Made by a program: the position numbers and the translations under genes
From: Gemmatimonadota bacterium
GTDB lineage: Bacteria > Latescibacterota > UBA2968 > UBA8231
DNA length: 64,000 bases
Direction: 5' to 3'
Assembly: GCA_009841115.1 (NCBI GenBank)
Contig: VXML01000062.1
Coordinates: forward strand, 64,030 to 128,029
The notes under the pieces: generated by a model
Databases searched by the model: none
The model's input: the letters and a program-made list of their open reading frames with translations, nothing else
Told to the model about the DNA's origin: nothing
Part shown: positions 33,980 to 42,949 of the stretch, one piece after another
Layout of the letters: each line of letters opens with the position of its first letter
Position numbering within the stretch: the stretch's first letter is position 1

Positions 33980-35389
33980 TTATTTCTTCAAAAATGTCGC
34001 GATGTCGTTTGGGTCCCAAAGGTAGAGGTGCGGGTCGCGGAGATTTTTGAGGGTGTCGGTAAAGCCGGATTTGGAGGTGATTAGATAAAAAGCGTTTGCG
34101 GTCGGGAGGTTTTGGGCGCGATGTTTGAGGGTTTGCAGAACGTCGGTGCCAACAGGGGTGGATGTCCATTTGCATTCAACAAAGAGAGTTTGCCGGGTTT
34201 CGGAGTTGAGGGCGACGAGGTCTATTTCGCTTTGTCGGTCCCACCAGCGTCCGATTCGGTGAAAGTAGAAAGGGGCGCGGTTGTGAAGGTTGAGTTTGAG
34301 CAAGAGTTCTCGCGTGATATTTTCAAAGGCAAAGCCCATAAATTCCGCTACGCAGGTATTGAGACGATTGAGAAAGTACGGAAAGTTGCCCGATTCGTAG
34401 ATACTCAATTGACGGTAGATGAATCGCATCCAGAAAGTGATAAAGGGGTCGCGGATTTTATAGCGACTTTTTTTGGTTTTCCAAGATTGCTCGGTAATGG
34501 GCACTTCGCGTTCGATGAGGTCAAACAGGTCGGACAATTCGCGCAGGTATTTGGACAAGCTAGTGGCCGGCAGTCCGGCGGGGCCGGCGATTTCAGAGCG
34601 GCGGGTTTTTCCGGTGGCGATGGCTTCGAGGATTGCCAAATAGGTGTGGGCAGTGCCACCAAATTCGGAGAGGATGATATCGCGCATTTCATTGCGAAAG
34701 GGGGCAAAGGGGGAGAACAGCGCTTGATGGAGAATTTGTCGGATGGTGCTGCCGCCCAATCCCATGCTTTCTATAATTTCGTAATATCGGGGCATGCCGC
34801 CGAAGATGCCGTAAAGGGTAAGTATGTCTGTGGGCGATTGAAAGCCGAGGTCTGTAGCGATTTGATAGATGGCTTCGATGGGTAAAGGGCTGAGATCAAT
34901 TTCCCGGGTGAGACGACCGTAGAGGGGTTCTTTGGCGTCTTGGAAAACTTTTTTCATCAGGCCCACGACAGACCCTATGGCAATGAGATGTATGCTGGAT
35001 TGTTTGTGCCAGGTGTCCCACACGCCTTGGAGGATGGAATAGATGGCGGGATCGACAGTGAGAAAGTTTTGAAATTCATCGAAGACGACGATCAGGTGCC
35101 GGTGCCGGGTTTCGGCAAAGAGAAAAACGAAAAAGTCCTGCCAACTTGTAAATGTGGGTGCGTGGGCAATGTGCGATTTGAGGGTAGCCGAAAATTCGGC
35201 GAGGAGGGCATTTGCCGGGCGTTTTTCAACAAAAAAATAAATGCCGCCATGCTGGATATGTTGGCGCACGAGTTCTGTTTTTCCCACACGCCGTCGCCCA
35301 AAGATCGCGGTGAATTGAGAAAATTGTGCAGATCTTTCGGTGAGGTCGCGAAGAAGTGTCAGTTCTGTTTCTCGGTCGTAGAATCTCAT
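33980..35389 (-). CDS. AAA-type ATPase with DUF234 C-terminal nuclease-like domain
   Basis: 469 residues from the ATG at 35389 (an upstream TTG-type extension is low-complexity). FYDRETELTLLRDL begins the archaeal-ATPase family; AIFGRRRVGKTELV is Walker A, HLIVVFDEFQNF Walker B, and LYGRLTREIDLSPLP the usual later motif. The C-terminal part reads EIDLVALNSETRQTLFVECKW, a PD-(D/E)xK-like pattern. Family roles are poorly known; some members are linked to mobile elements or defence. Its upstream region carries ATTATTCT repeats shared with the divergent oxidoreductase. Confidence 0.88.
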   Translation of the reverse strand: MRFYDRETELTLLRDLTERSAQFSQFTAIFGRRRVGKTELVRQHIQHGGIYFFVEKRPANALLAEFSATLKSHIAHAPTFTSWQDFFVFLFAETRHRHLIVVFDEFQNFLTVDPAIYSILQGVWDTWHKQSSIHLIAIGSVVGLMKKVFQDAKEPLYGRLTREIDLSPLPIEAIYQIATDLGFQSPTDILTLYGIFGGMPRYYEIIESMGLGGSTIRQILHQALFSPFAPFRNEMRDIILSEFGGTAHTYLAILEAIATGKTRRSEIAGPAGLPATSLSKYLRELSDLFDLIEREVPITEQSWKTKKSRYKIRDPFITFWMRFIYRQLSIYESGNFPYFLNRLNTCVAEFMGFAFENITRELLLKLNLHNRAPFYFHRIGRWWDRQSEIDLVALNSETRQTLFVECKWTSTPVGTDVLQTLKHRAQNLPTANAFYLITSKSGFTDTLKNLRDPHLYLWDPNDIATFLKK

Positions 35390-35390
35390 T

Positions 35391-35425
35391 ATTATTCTCT
35401 TAATAATTATTCTTTTTAGAATAAT
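35391..35425. promoter_or_regulatory. ATTATTCT repeats between divergent genes
   Basis: ATTATTCT occurs at 35391-35398 and 35406-35413, then as its inverse AGAATAAT at 35418-35425. The last two form an 8-bp inverted repeat around TTTT. An AT-rich operator for the divergent ATPase and oxidoreductase genes is plausible. Confidence 0.4.
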
Positions 35426-35448
35426 AATAGACATGGAGACAAGTGTCA

Positions 35449-36522
35449 ATGCAAAGCAAGCCTGCTAAACGACCTATGCGCCTAGTCATCTTGTCGTACA
35501 GCCACCACGGCCGCGGCATCGGCCAGACCATCCGCGCCTTGGGACACGATATAATCGGGGTTGTGGATGGGGAAGAAGGCCCGCGCCAACAACTTACAGA
35601 GATTTTCCAATGTCCGGGCTTTGCCACCACGGGCGAGTGCCTCGACGCCGCGCAGCCCGACGCCGCTCTAGTCGCTGGCAAGCACATTGAAATGCCGGAT
35701 CACGTGCAGGCTTGCGTCGATCGGCGCATTCCCTATCTGCTCGACAAACCCTTTGCCGATTGCGCTGCTCGGCTCCGCCCCGCGGCCGAAGCTTCGGCCA
35801 AACACGGGGTCTTCAGCGCCCTCACGCTGCCCAACCGCGCCAGCCGCATCGTCGCCACGGTGGAGCGTCTGTTAGCTGATGGTACGCTGGGCGATGTGGT
35901 CCAGTATAGCTGCCGTCTCAACAACGGCCCGCCCTCGCGTTACGATCCGACGCCCTCGGCTTGGCACAACGACCCGGCCATTTCCGGTGGCGGCAGTTGG
36001 GCCGTAGAGGCGGCCCACGGCATTGACACCTTCCTGCAATTCGTCGGCGAGCAGACGGTACACGTGGTCGGTGCCATCATGTCCAATGCGACGCACGGCC
36101 GTATGGTGGAGGATATTGGCTTGGGAATGTTGCGCACGGAGGGGGGCGTGACCGGCGTTATTGAAAGCGGCTACGCCTATCCGTCAGGGGTGCGCAGCGG
36201 CGACCACTTCTTCCGCTTTATCGGCACCCGCGCCATGGTTTTCCAGCAGTACGGCAAAGAGGGCGAGCCGCTCATCGAAGTCCACACTACCGAGGGCGTG
36301 CAATTCAGTGAGGATTTGTCGCACGGCGAGCGCATGACGACCATTGTCGATCAAGCCCTGACCGCTTTGGCAGATGGGCGGTCCTTCACCCCCAATATCG
36401 ACCAAGCCGTGCGCGTTCTTGAAATACAGGACGCGGTGTACGACCACGCTCGCAGAAACCCGCTGACCGACGGCCCACATCCCATGGGCACCCCGCCTAG
36501 CCGACCGCAAATCTCCCCATGA
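35449..36522 (+). CDS. Gfo/Idh/MocA-family oxidoreductase
   Basis: 357 residues from the ATG at 35449, ten bases after GGAG; a GTG at 35443 is too close. The N-terminal Rossmann part (LVILSYSHHGRGIGQTIRALGHDIIGVVDG) ends at the conserved LLDKPFAD, a variant of the EKP motif. GGGSWAVEAAHGIDTFLQFVG matches the substrate-site helix. These enzymes use NAD(P) to oxidise or reduce sugars and inositols. It overlaps no neighbour and is convergent with the glycosyltransferase. Confidence 0.87.
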   Translation: MQSKPAKRPMRLVILSYSHHGRGIGQTIRALGHDIIGVVDGEEGPRQQLTEIFQCPGFATTGECLDAAQPDAALVAGKHIEMPDHVQACVDRRIPYLLDKPFADCAARLRPAAEASAKHGVFSALTLPNRASRIVATVERLLADGTLGDVVQYSCRLNNGPPSRYDPTPSAWHNDPAISGGGSWAVEAAHGIDTFLQFVGEQTVHVVGAIMSNATHGRMVEDIGLGMLRTEGGVTGVIESGYAYPSGVRSGDHFFRFIGTRAMVFQQYGKEGEPLIEVHTTEGVQFSEDLSHGERMTTIVDQALTALADGRSFTPNIDQAVRVLEIQDAVYDHARRNPLTDGPHPMGTPPSRPQISP

Positions 36523-36541
36523 CGCAGCGAATAGCTACGGT

Positions 36542-37693
36542 CTATAACTGCTTATACAGTTGAATAGTTCGCTGAGCCGCGTCTTCCCACGTGAAGGCAG
36601 CGGCCCGTTGGCGTCCTTGGTGCGATAGCCGTTGGCGGAGCGCGGAATCGGTCAGCAGGCGCTGCATTCCGGTAGCGATGGCTGCGGTGTCGAGCGGATC
36701 GACGAGCACTGCATCTTCTCCGGCGATTTCGGCGAGCGACGAACAGTTCGACGTCAGTACCGGGCAGCCGCTGGCCATTGCTTCGAGCACGGGTAACCCG
36801 AATCCCTCTATCAGCGATGGAAACGCGAAAAAGAGCGCGTGGGCAAAACAGGCGCGGATTTGCTCGTCGCTGAGTTGGCCGGCGAGGAGCACCCGGTCGC
36901 TTAGGCCGAATTGATGCGCTAGGCGCACGAGCGCGGGATTGCCCTCGCCGCGGCCGGCGAATACGAGGGCGAGATCGGGATGGTCCGGGGCGACTTGGGC
37001 AAAGGCGCGCACTAGCCGAGGCAGGTTTTTGTACGGCAAGCTGTTGCCTAGGCCAAACGCAAAAGGCCGTTCTGCAAGACCGTTGAGAATATCCTGCTGT
37101 GCTTGGTCTTGGACGGTCGAGCTACCCAAGTCAAACGGGGCCGGTTCCGCGTGGGACGAGTGCCAGACGGATGCCACACCGTGGAGGATGGCGGTTACTT
37201 TGTCGGCGGGGATGCCGTGGTCGAGCGCAGCTTGGCGCGTGCTGGCGGAGACGGCGACGATATGGTCCGCTGTGGCAATGGCGCGGCGGATACCGAAGCT
37301 GCCCAGAGACCCTTTGACCCAGCGCCGCCAGCGCCGTCCGTCGGCGAGGTGGGGATGATCCACCCAGATCAGGTCGTGCAGGGTGATGACGACGCGCCGG
37401 GCGCGCACGCCGATGGGGAGAAAGTGGTACAGGGAGTGATATACGTCGGCGTCGAGCCCGTTGATGGTCCGGGCACCGGCGAGGATGTTGTGCGGCGAGG
37501 AAATGTCGTGCGGTGAGAAAATCTCCCTGAAGTTGGCCTGATCGGCGATGGGGCCGTGGCGCGAGGGACGGCGGACGACGATGTACTCGTTTTCGTGGTC
37601 TAGCTTGGCGATATGGCTGACGAGGTCGGCGGCGTAGCGGCCGAGGCTGGTGGGCACATCTCGCAACGAGCGGGCGTCGATGCAGATCCTCAT
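36542..37693 (-). CDS. GT4-family glycosyltransferase
   Basis: 383 residues with two Rossmann-like halves. FGLGNSLPYKNLPRLVRAFAQV is the linker motif, and SLIEGFGLPVLEAMASGCPVLTSNCSSLAEIAGEDAVLVDP the E-x7-E nucleotide-sugar site of GT4 (GT-B) enzymes. It would transfer a sugar to a membrane lipid or glycan in the cytoplasm. Its ATG overlaps the stop of the DUF3047 gene by four bases; it is the last gene of a four-gene operon with a CDP-alcohol transferase and a flippase-like protein. Confidence 0.92.
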   Translation of the reverse strand: MRICIDARSLRDVPTSLGRYAADLVSHIAKLDHENEYIVVRRPSRHGPIADQANFREIFSPHDISSPHNILAGARTINGLDADVYHSLYHFLPIGVRARRVVITLHDLIWVDHPHLADGRRWRRWVKGSLGSFGIRRAIATADHIVAVSASTRQAALDHGIPADKVTAILHGVASVWHSSHAEPAPFDLGSSTVQDQAQQDILNGLAERPFAFGLGNSLPYKNLPRLVRAFAQVAPDHPDLALVFAGRGEGNPALVRLAHQFGLSDRVLLAGQLSDEQIRACFAHALFFAFPSLIEGFGLPVLEAMASGCPVLTSNCSSLAEIAGEDAVLVDPLDTAAIATGMQRLLTDSALRQRLSHQGRQRAAAFTWEDAAQRTIQLYKQL

Positions 37694-38439
37694 GGGGCGA
37701 GGCCGGCGCAGTAGTTGGGGATGTGCACCAGTGCTGCTCGCGGCCAGACCCGGAAGTCAGCGTAGGCGGCCGCGGCGTATCCCTGGGTCGAATTGGCATC
37801 GGTGAGCAAGGCTATGCCGATGGTTTTTTTCGGTAAGTTGGACGACAAGATGCGCTCGTGATCTTTTTCCAGATCGACCCACTCTTGGAGCCATTGCCCC
37901 AACTTCTCCGGCCCGCTTTGGAGCACGACAAACCAAGGGCGGGCAATGCCTTTGCGGCGGGAGACGGTACCCGGGGCCAAGGTCGTGCTCCACACGTATT
38001 TGATCTGCCGTGGGATGCCAAGGAAGTTGTGCGAAAAAATGACGTGCACTCCGGCGGCGCTGTCGTTGGTCTCGGTATAGCGCTCGTCGCCGCCCGGCGG
38101 CAGGGCGTCGGCGCGCCAGCACCAAGTCATAATTGGGTATTGTCGAGGATCCCAGTGGAATCGCTTCATGAGGACGACCGAGTGGCCGGTGTCTTGCGCA
38201 GCTAGGTAGCGGCGGCCGTTGGCCTCGCGGACGGCGTAGAGTTTGGGTTTGTCGTCGTCCTTGCTGCGCCAGCGCCAGTCACGGGGCAGGCTGTCTAGGG
38301 GCGTGGAGGCAAAGTCTTCAATGACGATGTAAGGAGGGGCTTCGTGCTCTCCTCCGTCCGGCGGCGAGTCTTGGGCAGAGGCAGTGTAGAGAGAGAGGAC
38401 GCAGGATCCCGCTAGGCAAGCGAGTATGTGTCGACGCAT
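37690..38439 (-). CDS. DUF3047 secreted protein
   Basis: 249 residues from the ATG at 38439; the frame extends further upstream only as a shadow of the previous gene. A Sec signal (ACLAGSCVLSLYTASAQ) is followed by a jelly-roll-like domain with IVIEDFASTPLDSLPRDWRWRSKDDD, YPIMTWCWRADALPPGGDER and AAGVHVIFSHNFLGIPRQIKYVWS, the DUF3047 pattern. Function is unknown; a carbohydrate- or lipid-binding periplasmic role is inferred from its operon. Confidence 0.85.
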   Translation of the reverse strand: MRRHILACLAGSCVLSLYTASAQDSPPDGGEHEAPPYIVIEDFASTPLDSLPRDWRWRSKDDDKPKLYAVREANGRRYLAAQDTGHSVVLMKRFHWDPRQYPIMTWCWRADALPPGGDERYTETNDSAAGVHVIFSHNFLGIPRQIKYVWSTTLAPGTVSRRKGIARPWFVVLQSGPEKLGQWLQEWVDLEKDHERILSSNLPKKTIGIALLTDANSTQGYAAAAYADFRVWPRAALVHIPNYCAGLAP

Positions 38440-38465
38440 TGCTCTATCTCTTGTGTGTCGCGGGG

Positions 38466-39497
38466 TCAGCGCGGGTTTTCTTGTTCCTGAAGCATGGTTA
38501 AGGCCGTTGCAGGACGGCGTTGGAGCGCGGTGCGGCTCATGTAGCTGAGGCAGGTCCAGCCAATGAAAATCCAGAACACGCGGCGCATGCGGCGCGTAAG
38601 ACCCAAAGACAGGCCGAGAGATGGATCCAACCCCAAGCTGGAGAACAGAAATACGAGGCTGCCTTCCATGACCCCGATGTTGGAGGGCATGAAGAAGAAC
38701 AGGCCGTTGATGACCGCGCCCAAGGCATTGAGTAGAAAACAAAACCAAAAACCAACGCCTGCGTCCAGTGCCCAGAGGATGGCGTAGGTCTCGCAGGTGC
38801 CCATAAACCAGCCGATGCTCTGAAAGAACAAGGCGCGCAGAAAGCGAGTGCGGTGGGTGCGGTAAAAGGAGCCGATATTGGTGTCGATGCGCGCCGCGCG
38901 TCCCATATTGCGCTCGATCATGTCGGTGCGCAGGCCAGCCGATCGGAGCAGTTTGAGCAGAGACGTGAACATGCGCTCTTGGCGCTTGTAGAAGACCCAG
39001 AAAGCCGCCAAGCTGACGATGAGCAGGCATGCGAACAAGACCCGGTATTCCAAGGGAATAAGCTCGGACACGTCGTGGTAGTAGAACAACAGCCCTAGGC
39101 CGAGGACGGTAAAAGACAGGCCAACCGCAATCTGCGCGGTTTTGTCAACGACCACCGAGGCCATGCCACGCGGGCCGGGCGTCCGGTGGGTGAGCAAATA
39201 TGCCTTGACTGGCTCGCCGCCGAGATTGGCCAGCGGCGTGAGTTGATTGACCGCCTCGCCGGCCAGCTTGGCCGCAAAAAGGGTGAGTAGCCGCGGTTTG
39301 AAGGCGTCGGGCGGGAAGGCGAAGTTCCAGGCGATTGTGTTGGAAAGATGCCAGGCGCACGAGGGTAGCAACAGCAGGGGGAATATCCACTTGATCGCGT
39401 CTAAGTGGTGGAGGACCTCATCAGCCCCGAGCTGACCGACGAGATAGCCCAGCAGCAGGAAGCCAAAGGCGACCATGGAGATTTGCAGTGCTCTCAC
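38466..39497 (-). CDS. UPF0104/lysylphosphatidylglycerol synthase TM-region (flippase-like) membrane protein
   Basis: 343 residues from the GTG at 39497, which overlaps the upstream stop as GTGA and follows GAGAGGAG. Eight or so membrane helices are visible. LTPLANLGGEPVKAYLL is the family signature and MPSNIGVMEGSLVFLF the second conserved element (PxxxGxxEG). Relatives include the flippase part of MprF and AglD-type proteins. It probably moves the lipid or glycolipid made by the neighbouring enzymes. Confidence 0.88.
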   Translation of the reverse strand: MRALQISMVAFGFLLLGYLVGQLGADEVLHHLDAIKWIFPLLLLPSCAWHLSNTIAWNFAFPPDAFKPRLLTLFAAKLAGEAVNQLTPLANLGGEPVKAYLLTHRTPGPRGMASVVVDKTAQIAVGLSFTVLGLGLLFYYHDVSELIPLEYRVLFACLLIVSLAAFWVFYKRQERMFTSLLKLLRSAGLRTDMIERNMGRAARIDTNIGSFYRTHRTRFLRALFFQSIGWFMGTCETYAILWALDAGVGFWFCFLLNALGAVINGLFFFMPSNIGVMEGSLVFLFSSLGLDPSLGLSLGLTRRMRRVFWIFIGWTCLSYMSRTALQRRPATALTMLQEQENPR

Positions 39498-40780
39498 GCG
39501 GTCTCCTCTCGGTTGACGGCCGGCGCTGGAAGCGAGGCGATCTGCCGCTCGGCGGTGCGCTGATTGCCCATCAGTCGATAGTGGGTGGTCAAAACGCCCA
39601 GCGCTGCTACGTGCAACAGGACGACGAGGAGCCAATAAACGACCGGCAACAGATTGGCTACCAAGCCGATGGCAATAAACAACGAGAGAAAATCCCGCTT
39701 GGTAATAAAGCCAGCGCGCTCTAGGAACCGATAGCTCCAGTCCTTTTCGCCATCGGGCACCTTGTTGCCCAAGTCGCCGAGGTAGTACTGTAAGCTGCCA
39801 GTGCCGGTTTTCAGGGCGTAGCTGTAGAGTAAAATCAAGGTCAGGACCATCGAGGCGATGGCGGAGATACCAGCGTAGATGGGGAGATAGGTGTCGGGAT
39901 AGAGGTGCCACATACCAGCCATCAGAGCAGCGTAGCCGCAGAGATAGGCGAGATTGTCGGTGACCGTGTCGAACCAAGCGCCGAATTTGGTCTCGGCCAG
40001 CTTGACGCGGGCGATCTCGCCATCGCAACCATCGAGGATGGAGGCGAGCTGCCAGAGGATACCGGCACAGGCAAGCCGCAGGTAGGAGTCGGGCTGCGTC
40101 GCCAGATAGGCCGCGAACAAGCCCGGACACAGGACCATGAAAAAGGTCACCATGTTGGGCGAGATGCCAGTATCGACGATGAGTTTGCTGATGGGCACTG
40201 AGATGCGCACATTGAGCAGGCGCGCTACTGTGCCGCTGGTGGCCTTGCTCACTTGGTCGAAGAGCATGTTTTTGGCGGCGCGTGCACTGCGCTTGTCGGT
40301 TACGCGGTGCCACAGAGTCGGCGCGATGTCTGCGCGGCGATGTGGACGCGCTGCGAGTGCACTCCAGAGATCGCCGGTTAGCGCATCCGAGGATAACGCG
40401 CCCGTAGCGCAGAGGAACGCCCCGCTACTGACGCCTTGGCTAGTCTGGGCGACGAGGTCGTCTTGCTGTAGGCCCGCGTCGATGAGGGCTTGCAGCGAGG
40501 AGTGGTGGTGGACGCAATCGCCTCTGAGTAGCAGCAAGGGGGCGTTGGGTAGGCGAGCGGCCTCCGGGGTGGTTTGCTCTACTTGGATGTCGAGGTCGGG
40601 GACTAGGGATTTGTCGCTGGAGGTGTGTCCGGGGGGAAGCACGACCAAGATGCGCTTGATGCCCGCGCTGGCCATGGTGCGGATCCCGCGTTGGAGGAGG
40701 GTGCGGCCAGCGACTTGTATATCGGTTGCAGCGCCAGCGGGAAAAACCAAAATTCCTTGCTCAATTGCGCACTTTGGCAT
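39494..40780 (-). CDS. CDP-alcohol phosphatidyltransferase with N-terminal nucleotidyltransferase-like domain
   Basis: 428 residues from the ATG at 40780; a TTG at 40795 is an alternative. The C-terminal half is membrane-bound and carries the full CDP-OH-P motif DGCDGEIAR-x8-G-x3-D-x3-D (residues near 240). The first 190 residues resemble a sugar-phosphate nucleotidyltransferase (GRTLLQRGIRTMASAGIKRILVVLP, LLLLRGDCVHH), though the AAGxGxR loop is changed to PAGAATD. The arrangement recalls archaeal and thermophile enzymes in which CTP:inositol-1-phosphate cytidylyltransferase is fused to the DIPP synthase. It probably makes an inositol- or polyol-type phospholipid; the altered loop leaves cytidylyltransferase activity in doubt. 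Confidence 0.85.
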   Translation of the reverse strand: MPKCAIEQGILVFPAGAATDIQVAGRTLLQRGIRTMASAGIKRILVVLPPGHTSSDKSLVPDLDIQVEQTTPEAARLPNAPLLLLRGDCVHHHSSLQALIDAGLQQDDLVAQTSQGVSSGAFLCATGALSSDALTGDLWSALAARPHRRADIAPTLWHRVTDKRSARAAKNMLFDQVSKATSGTVARLLNVRISVPISKLIVDTGISPNMVTFFMVLCPGLFAAYLATQPDSYLRLACAGILWQLASILDGCDGEIARVKLAETKFGAWFDTVTDNLAYLCGYAALMAGMWHLYPDTYLPIYAGISAIASMVLTLILLYSYALKTGTGSLQYYLGDLGNKVPDGEKDWSYRFLERAGFITKRDFLSLFIAIGLVANLLPVVYWLLVVLLHVAALGVLTTHYRLMGNQRTAERQIASLPAPAVNREETA

Positions 40781-40902
40781 GCGTTTGCCGTTCAATTTGG
40801 GGATGTAGATAAAAGAGGCGCTTTATAAAGAAACACTTAGTATAAGGAATTTTGCACAGTTTGTCGGACCTTAAATTTGTGTGGCTATTGTGTTATATGT
40901 GT

Positions 40903-40908
40903 TATAAT
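40903..40908 (+). promoter_or_regulatory. -10-like TATAAT upstream of pair B
   Basis: TATAAT lies 18 bp before the ATG at 40927 within an AT-rich stretch. TTGTGT candidates upstream have imperfect spacing. The transcript would have a short leader and carry both discoidin-like genes and the oxidoreductase. Confidence 0.4.
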
Positions 40909-40926
40909 TGACCAAAAGGGTTTGTC

Positions 40927-42945
40927 ATGGCGATTAAGACTTTCACATGGCTGCTGCTGGTCTGCTGGGCGACGGCTAGCGGTGCCCAGCGGCAAAGTTG
41001 GCAAATCGGCGGCGCAGGCTTGGCTTGGAGCGAGGGCGATTCTGCTGTGGTGCTCATTGATTTTGACTCGGTGCCCGGCGCGATCCAACCCGTGTATATC
41101 GACCCTGACAAGAGCTTGTTCTCGCTCTTTACGGGCTGGGAACCACTCAAAGAGCCACGCGAGCTGACCTATGTCGAAGGCGAAACGCCACGAGCTTGGA
41201 AGGGGTCGCAGGGCAACGTGACGACGGCTCACAATGGCACCTATATGGTCGATGGCGACAGTATGTCTTTTAATCCGCCGGTTTCGTCCAATCCCGAGTC
41301 GGTATGGTACACCATCGATTTAGCTGTGCCGGTACCGGCGTACCGCTTTGGTTTTTTTACGCCGCCTCGGGGCTTTCGCTCCGACGGGATCCCCTTTGCC
41401 GAGGATGCTGTGCCGGCCTACGAGGTGTCTATCGCCGCGGAAGGCGATCCGAGTTGGCTCGAAGGGAGCCAACCCTACAAGCGCATTGGTCCGCTAATCG
41501 CCGATGTAGCCGAAAATTTTGTCGCCCGGGTGCAGATCGAATTTCCCAGACAATACGTGCGCTTCGTGCGCTACAAGCGGAAGACCTCGCTGTTGGATTC
41601 GGGGAGGGGGGGCAACACCAGCGTGGGTTCGGGGACCGCTTTCAAGGGATCAATCGGCGACTTTGAACTCTTCGGCGAGGGGGTGGCGCGCAAAGTGGTG
41701 TACCGCTCGCGGATATTCGACTTGGATGCGCCCCGCAATTTCGGTCGCCTGTTCTGGTCAGCAACTCCGCTGCGCGTGGTTGATGGGGCGCTAGTGGAGG
41801 CTCTCGATGCCGAGGTGGGGGTGGAGGTGGAGATGCGCACCGGTCGCGATGGGGATCCAAACATCTACCACGAGTACACCGATCGCGGCGGCGAGGAAGT
41901 GGTGCCGCGCGAGCGCTACGATTTGGTGCTGCAGCCGCGCTGGCGCGCTGGCCGTCTGCGCGACCCCCGGCCGGGAATGCGCGCCTCTATTCAGTACGAT
42001 AGCGACAATTGGTCTTTCTGGTCGCTGCCCTTTGCCGAGTCAGGGCAGGCGATTGATCTCAAAGGGGGGAGTCATTTCCAGTTGCGGATTACGCTCAAAA
42101 GCGAGGATTTTGCTGCGTTCGTGCGGCTCGACTCGCTGTGGATTGAGACTGCGCCGCTTTTGGCTAGCCGAGTCGTGGGCGAGGTAGCGCTAGCCGGCGA
42201 TGTGCAGCCGGCGGGAGGCTTGACCCAAGTGCCGTTGGGGAAAGCGGCGGAACTGATCTACGATATTCGCGGTGAATTTGTCGGTGAAGGAGCGGGCTTT
42301 GATGCGCTGAGGATTCGCACCGGGACGCGGGCTGCGTTTATCCGGCTAGAGATGGGGGATCCCCCGAGGGTGGTCGAGCCGGTTGCAGTCACCGAGGGCG
42401 ACGAGGAACTAGCGGTGGTGTTGCCGGAGCGGATCGGGCTGGGATTCGCGGAAGGAGCGCGAGTCGTCTTTGTCGCCGATGTGTTCTCGCTGGCTTGGAC
42501 GTTTTCAGGCGAGGTCTATAACGACGGCGTCGATGCACTGCCCCAGCCCGTCGAACCGGGCGATGCCAGCGCCGAACTGGGGACCAATAGTTTGCGGGTC
42601 TTGGGGATGGCCGGGCAAAGCGATGGGCCGGTGGTGGGATTGGATTTTTCCACTAGGGTGCTGACGCCCAATGGCGACGGAGTCCACGACGAGGTCGAGA
42701 TCGGCTATGCGCTAGTGGGATTGCCCGAGGATGTCCCCGTGGTGTTCAAGGTGTATTCGCTCGACGGAAGGCGGGTGGCCAAGCGGTCGTTAGGTACGCA
42801 GCGCTTTGGTGCGCAGCGGGTGCGCTGGGATGGGCGCGATGAGGACGGGGTTTTATTGTCACCGGGGATCTACTTGGTTGAAGTAGCGCCTAAAGCCGAG
42901 CGGACGGGGGCACGCCGATTGCGCCCGTTAACACTTATCTACTGA
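40927..42945 (+). CDS. Secreted discoidin-like protein with FlgD-type C-terminal domain (pair B, short)
   Basis: 672 residues with a Sec signal (TFTWLLLVCWATASGAQ). A carbohydrate-binding beta domain has NGTYMVDGDSMSF and SVWYTIDLAVPVPAYRFGFFTPP, then QIEFPRQYVRFVRYK; a strand-rich middle; and a C-terminal VLTPNGDGVHDEVEIGYALV, FKVYSLDGRRVAKRS, RWDGRDEDGVLLSPGIYLVEV domain ending LTLIY. It is paralogous to 21992-23929. The pair partner begins four bases after its stop, so the two are tightly coupled. Confidence 0.85.
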   Translation: MAIKTFTWLLLVCWATASGAQRQSWQIGGAGLAWSEGDSAVVLIDFDSVPGAIQPVYIDPDKSLFSLFTGWEPLKEPRELTYVEGETPRAWKGSQGNVTTAHNGTYMVDGDSMSFNPPVSSNPESVWYTIDLAVPVPAYRFGFFTPPRGFRSDGIPFAEDAVPAYEVSIAAEGDPSWLEGSQPYKRIGPLIADVAENFVARVQIEFPRQYVRFVRYKRKTSLLDSGRGGNTSVGSGTAFKGSIGDFELFGEGVARKVVYRSRIFDLDAPRNFGRLFWSATPLRVVDGALVEALDAEVGVEVEMRTGRDGDPNIYHEYTDRGGEEVVPRERYDLVLQPRWRAGRLRDPRPGMRASIQYDSDNWSFWSLPFAESGQAIDLKGGSHFQLRITLKSEDFAAFVRLDSLWIETAPLLASRVVGEVALAGDVQPAGGLTQVPLGKAAELIYDIRGEFVGEGAGFDALRIRTGTRAAFIRLEMGDPPRVVEPVAVTEGDEELAVVLPERIGLGFAEGARVVFVADVFSLAWTFSGEVYNDGVDALPQPVEPGDASAELGTNSLRVLGMAGQSDGPVVGLDFSTRVLTPNGDGVHDEVEIGYALVGLPEDVPVVFKVYSLDGRRVAKRSLGTQRFGAQRVRWDGRDEDGVLLSPGIYLVEVAPKAERTGARRLRPLTLIY

Positions 42946-42949
42946 GAGC

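Noticed and set aside
38440-39030. N-terminal extension of the DUF3047 frame
   Set aside because: It lies within the flippase-like gene, and a signal peptide begins at 38439.
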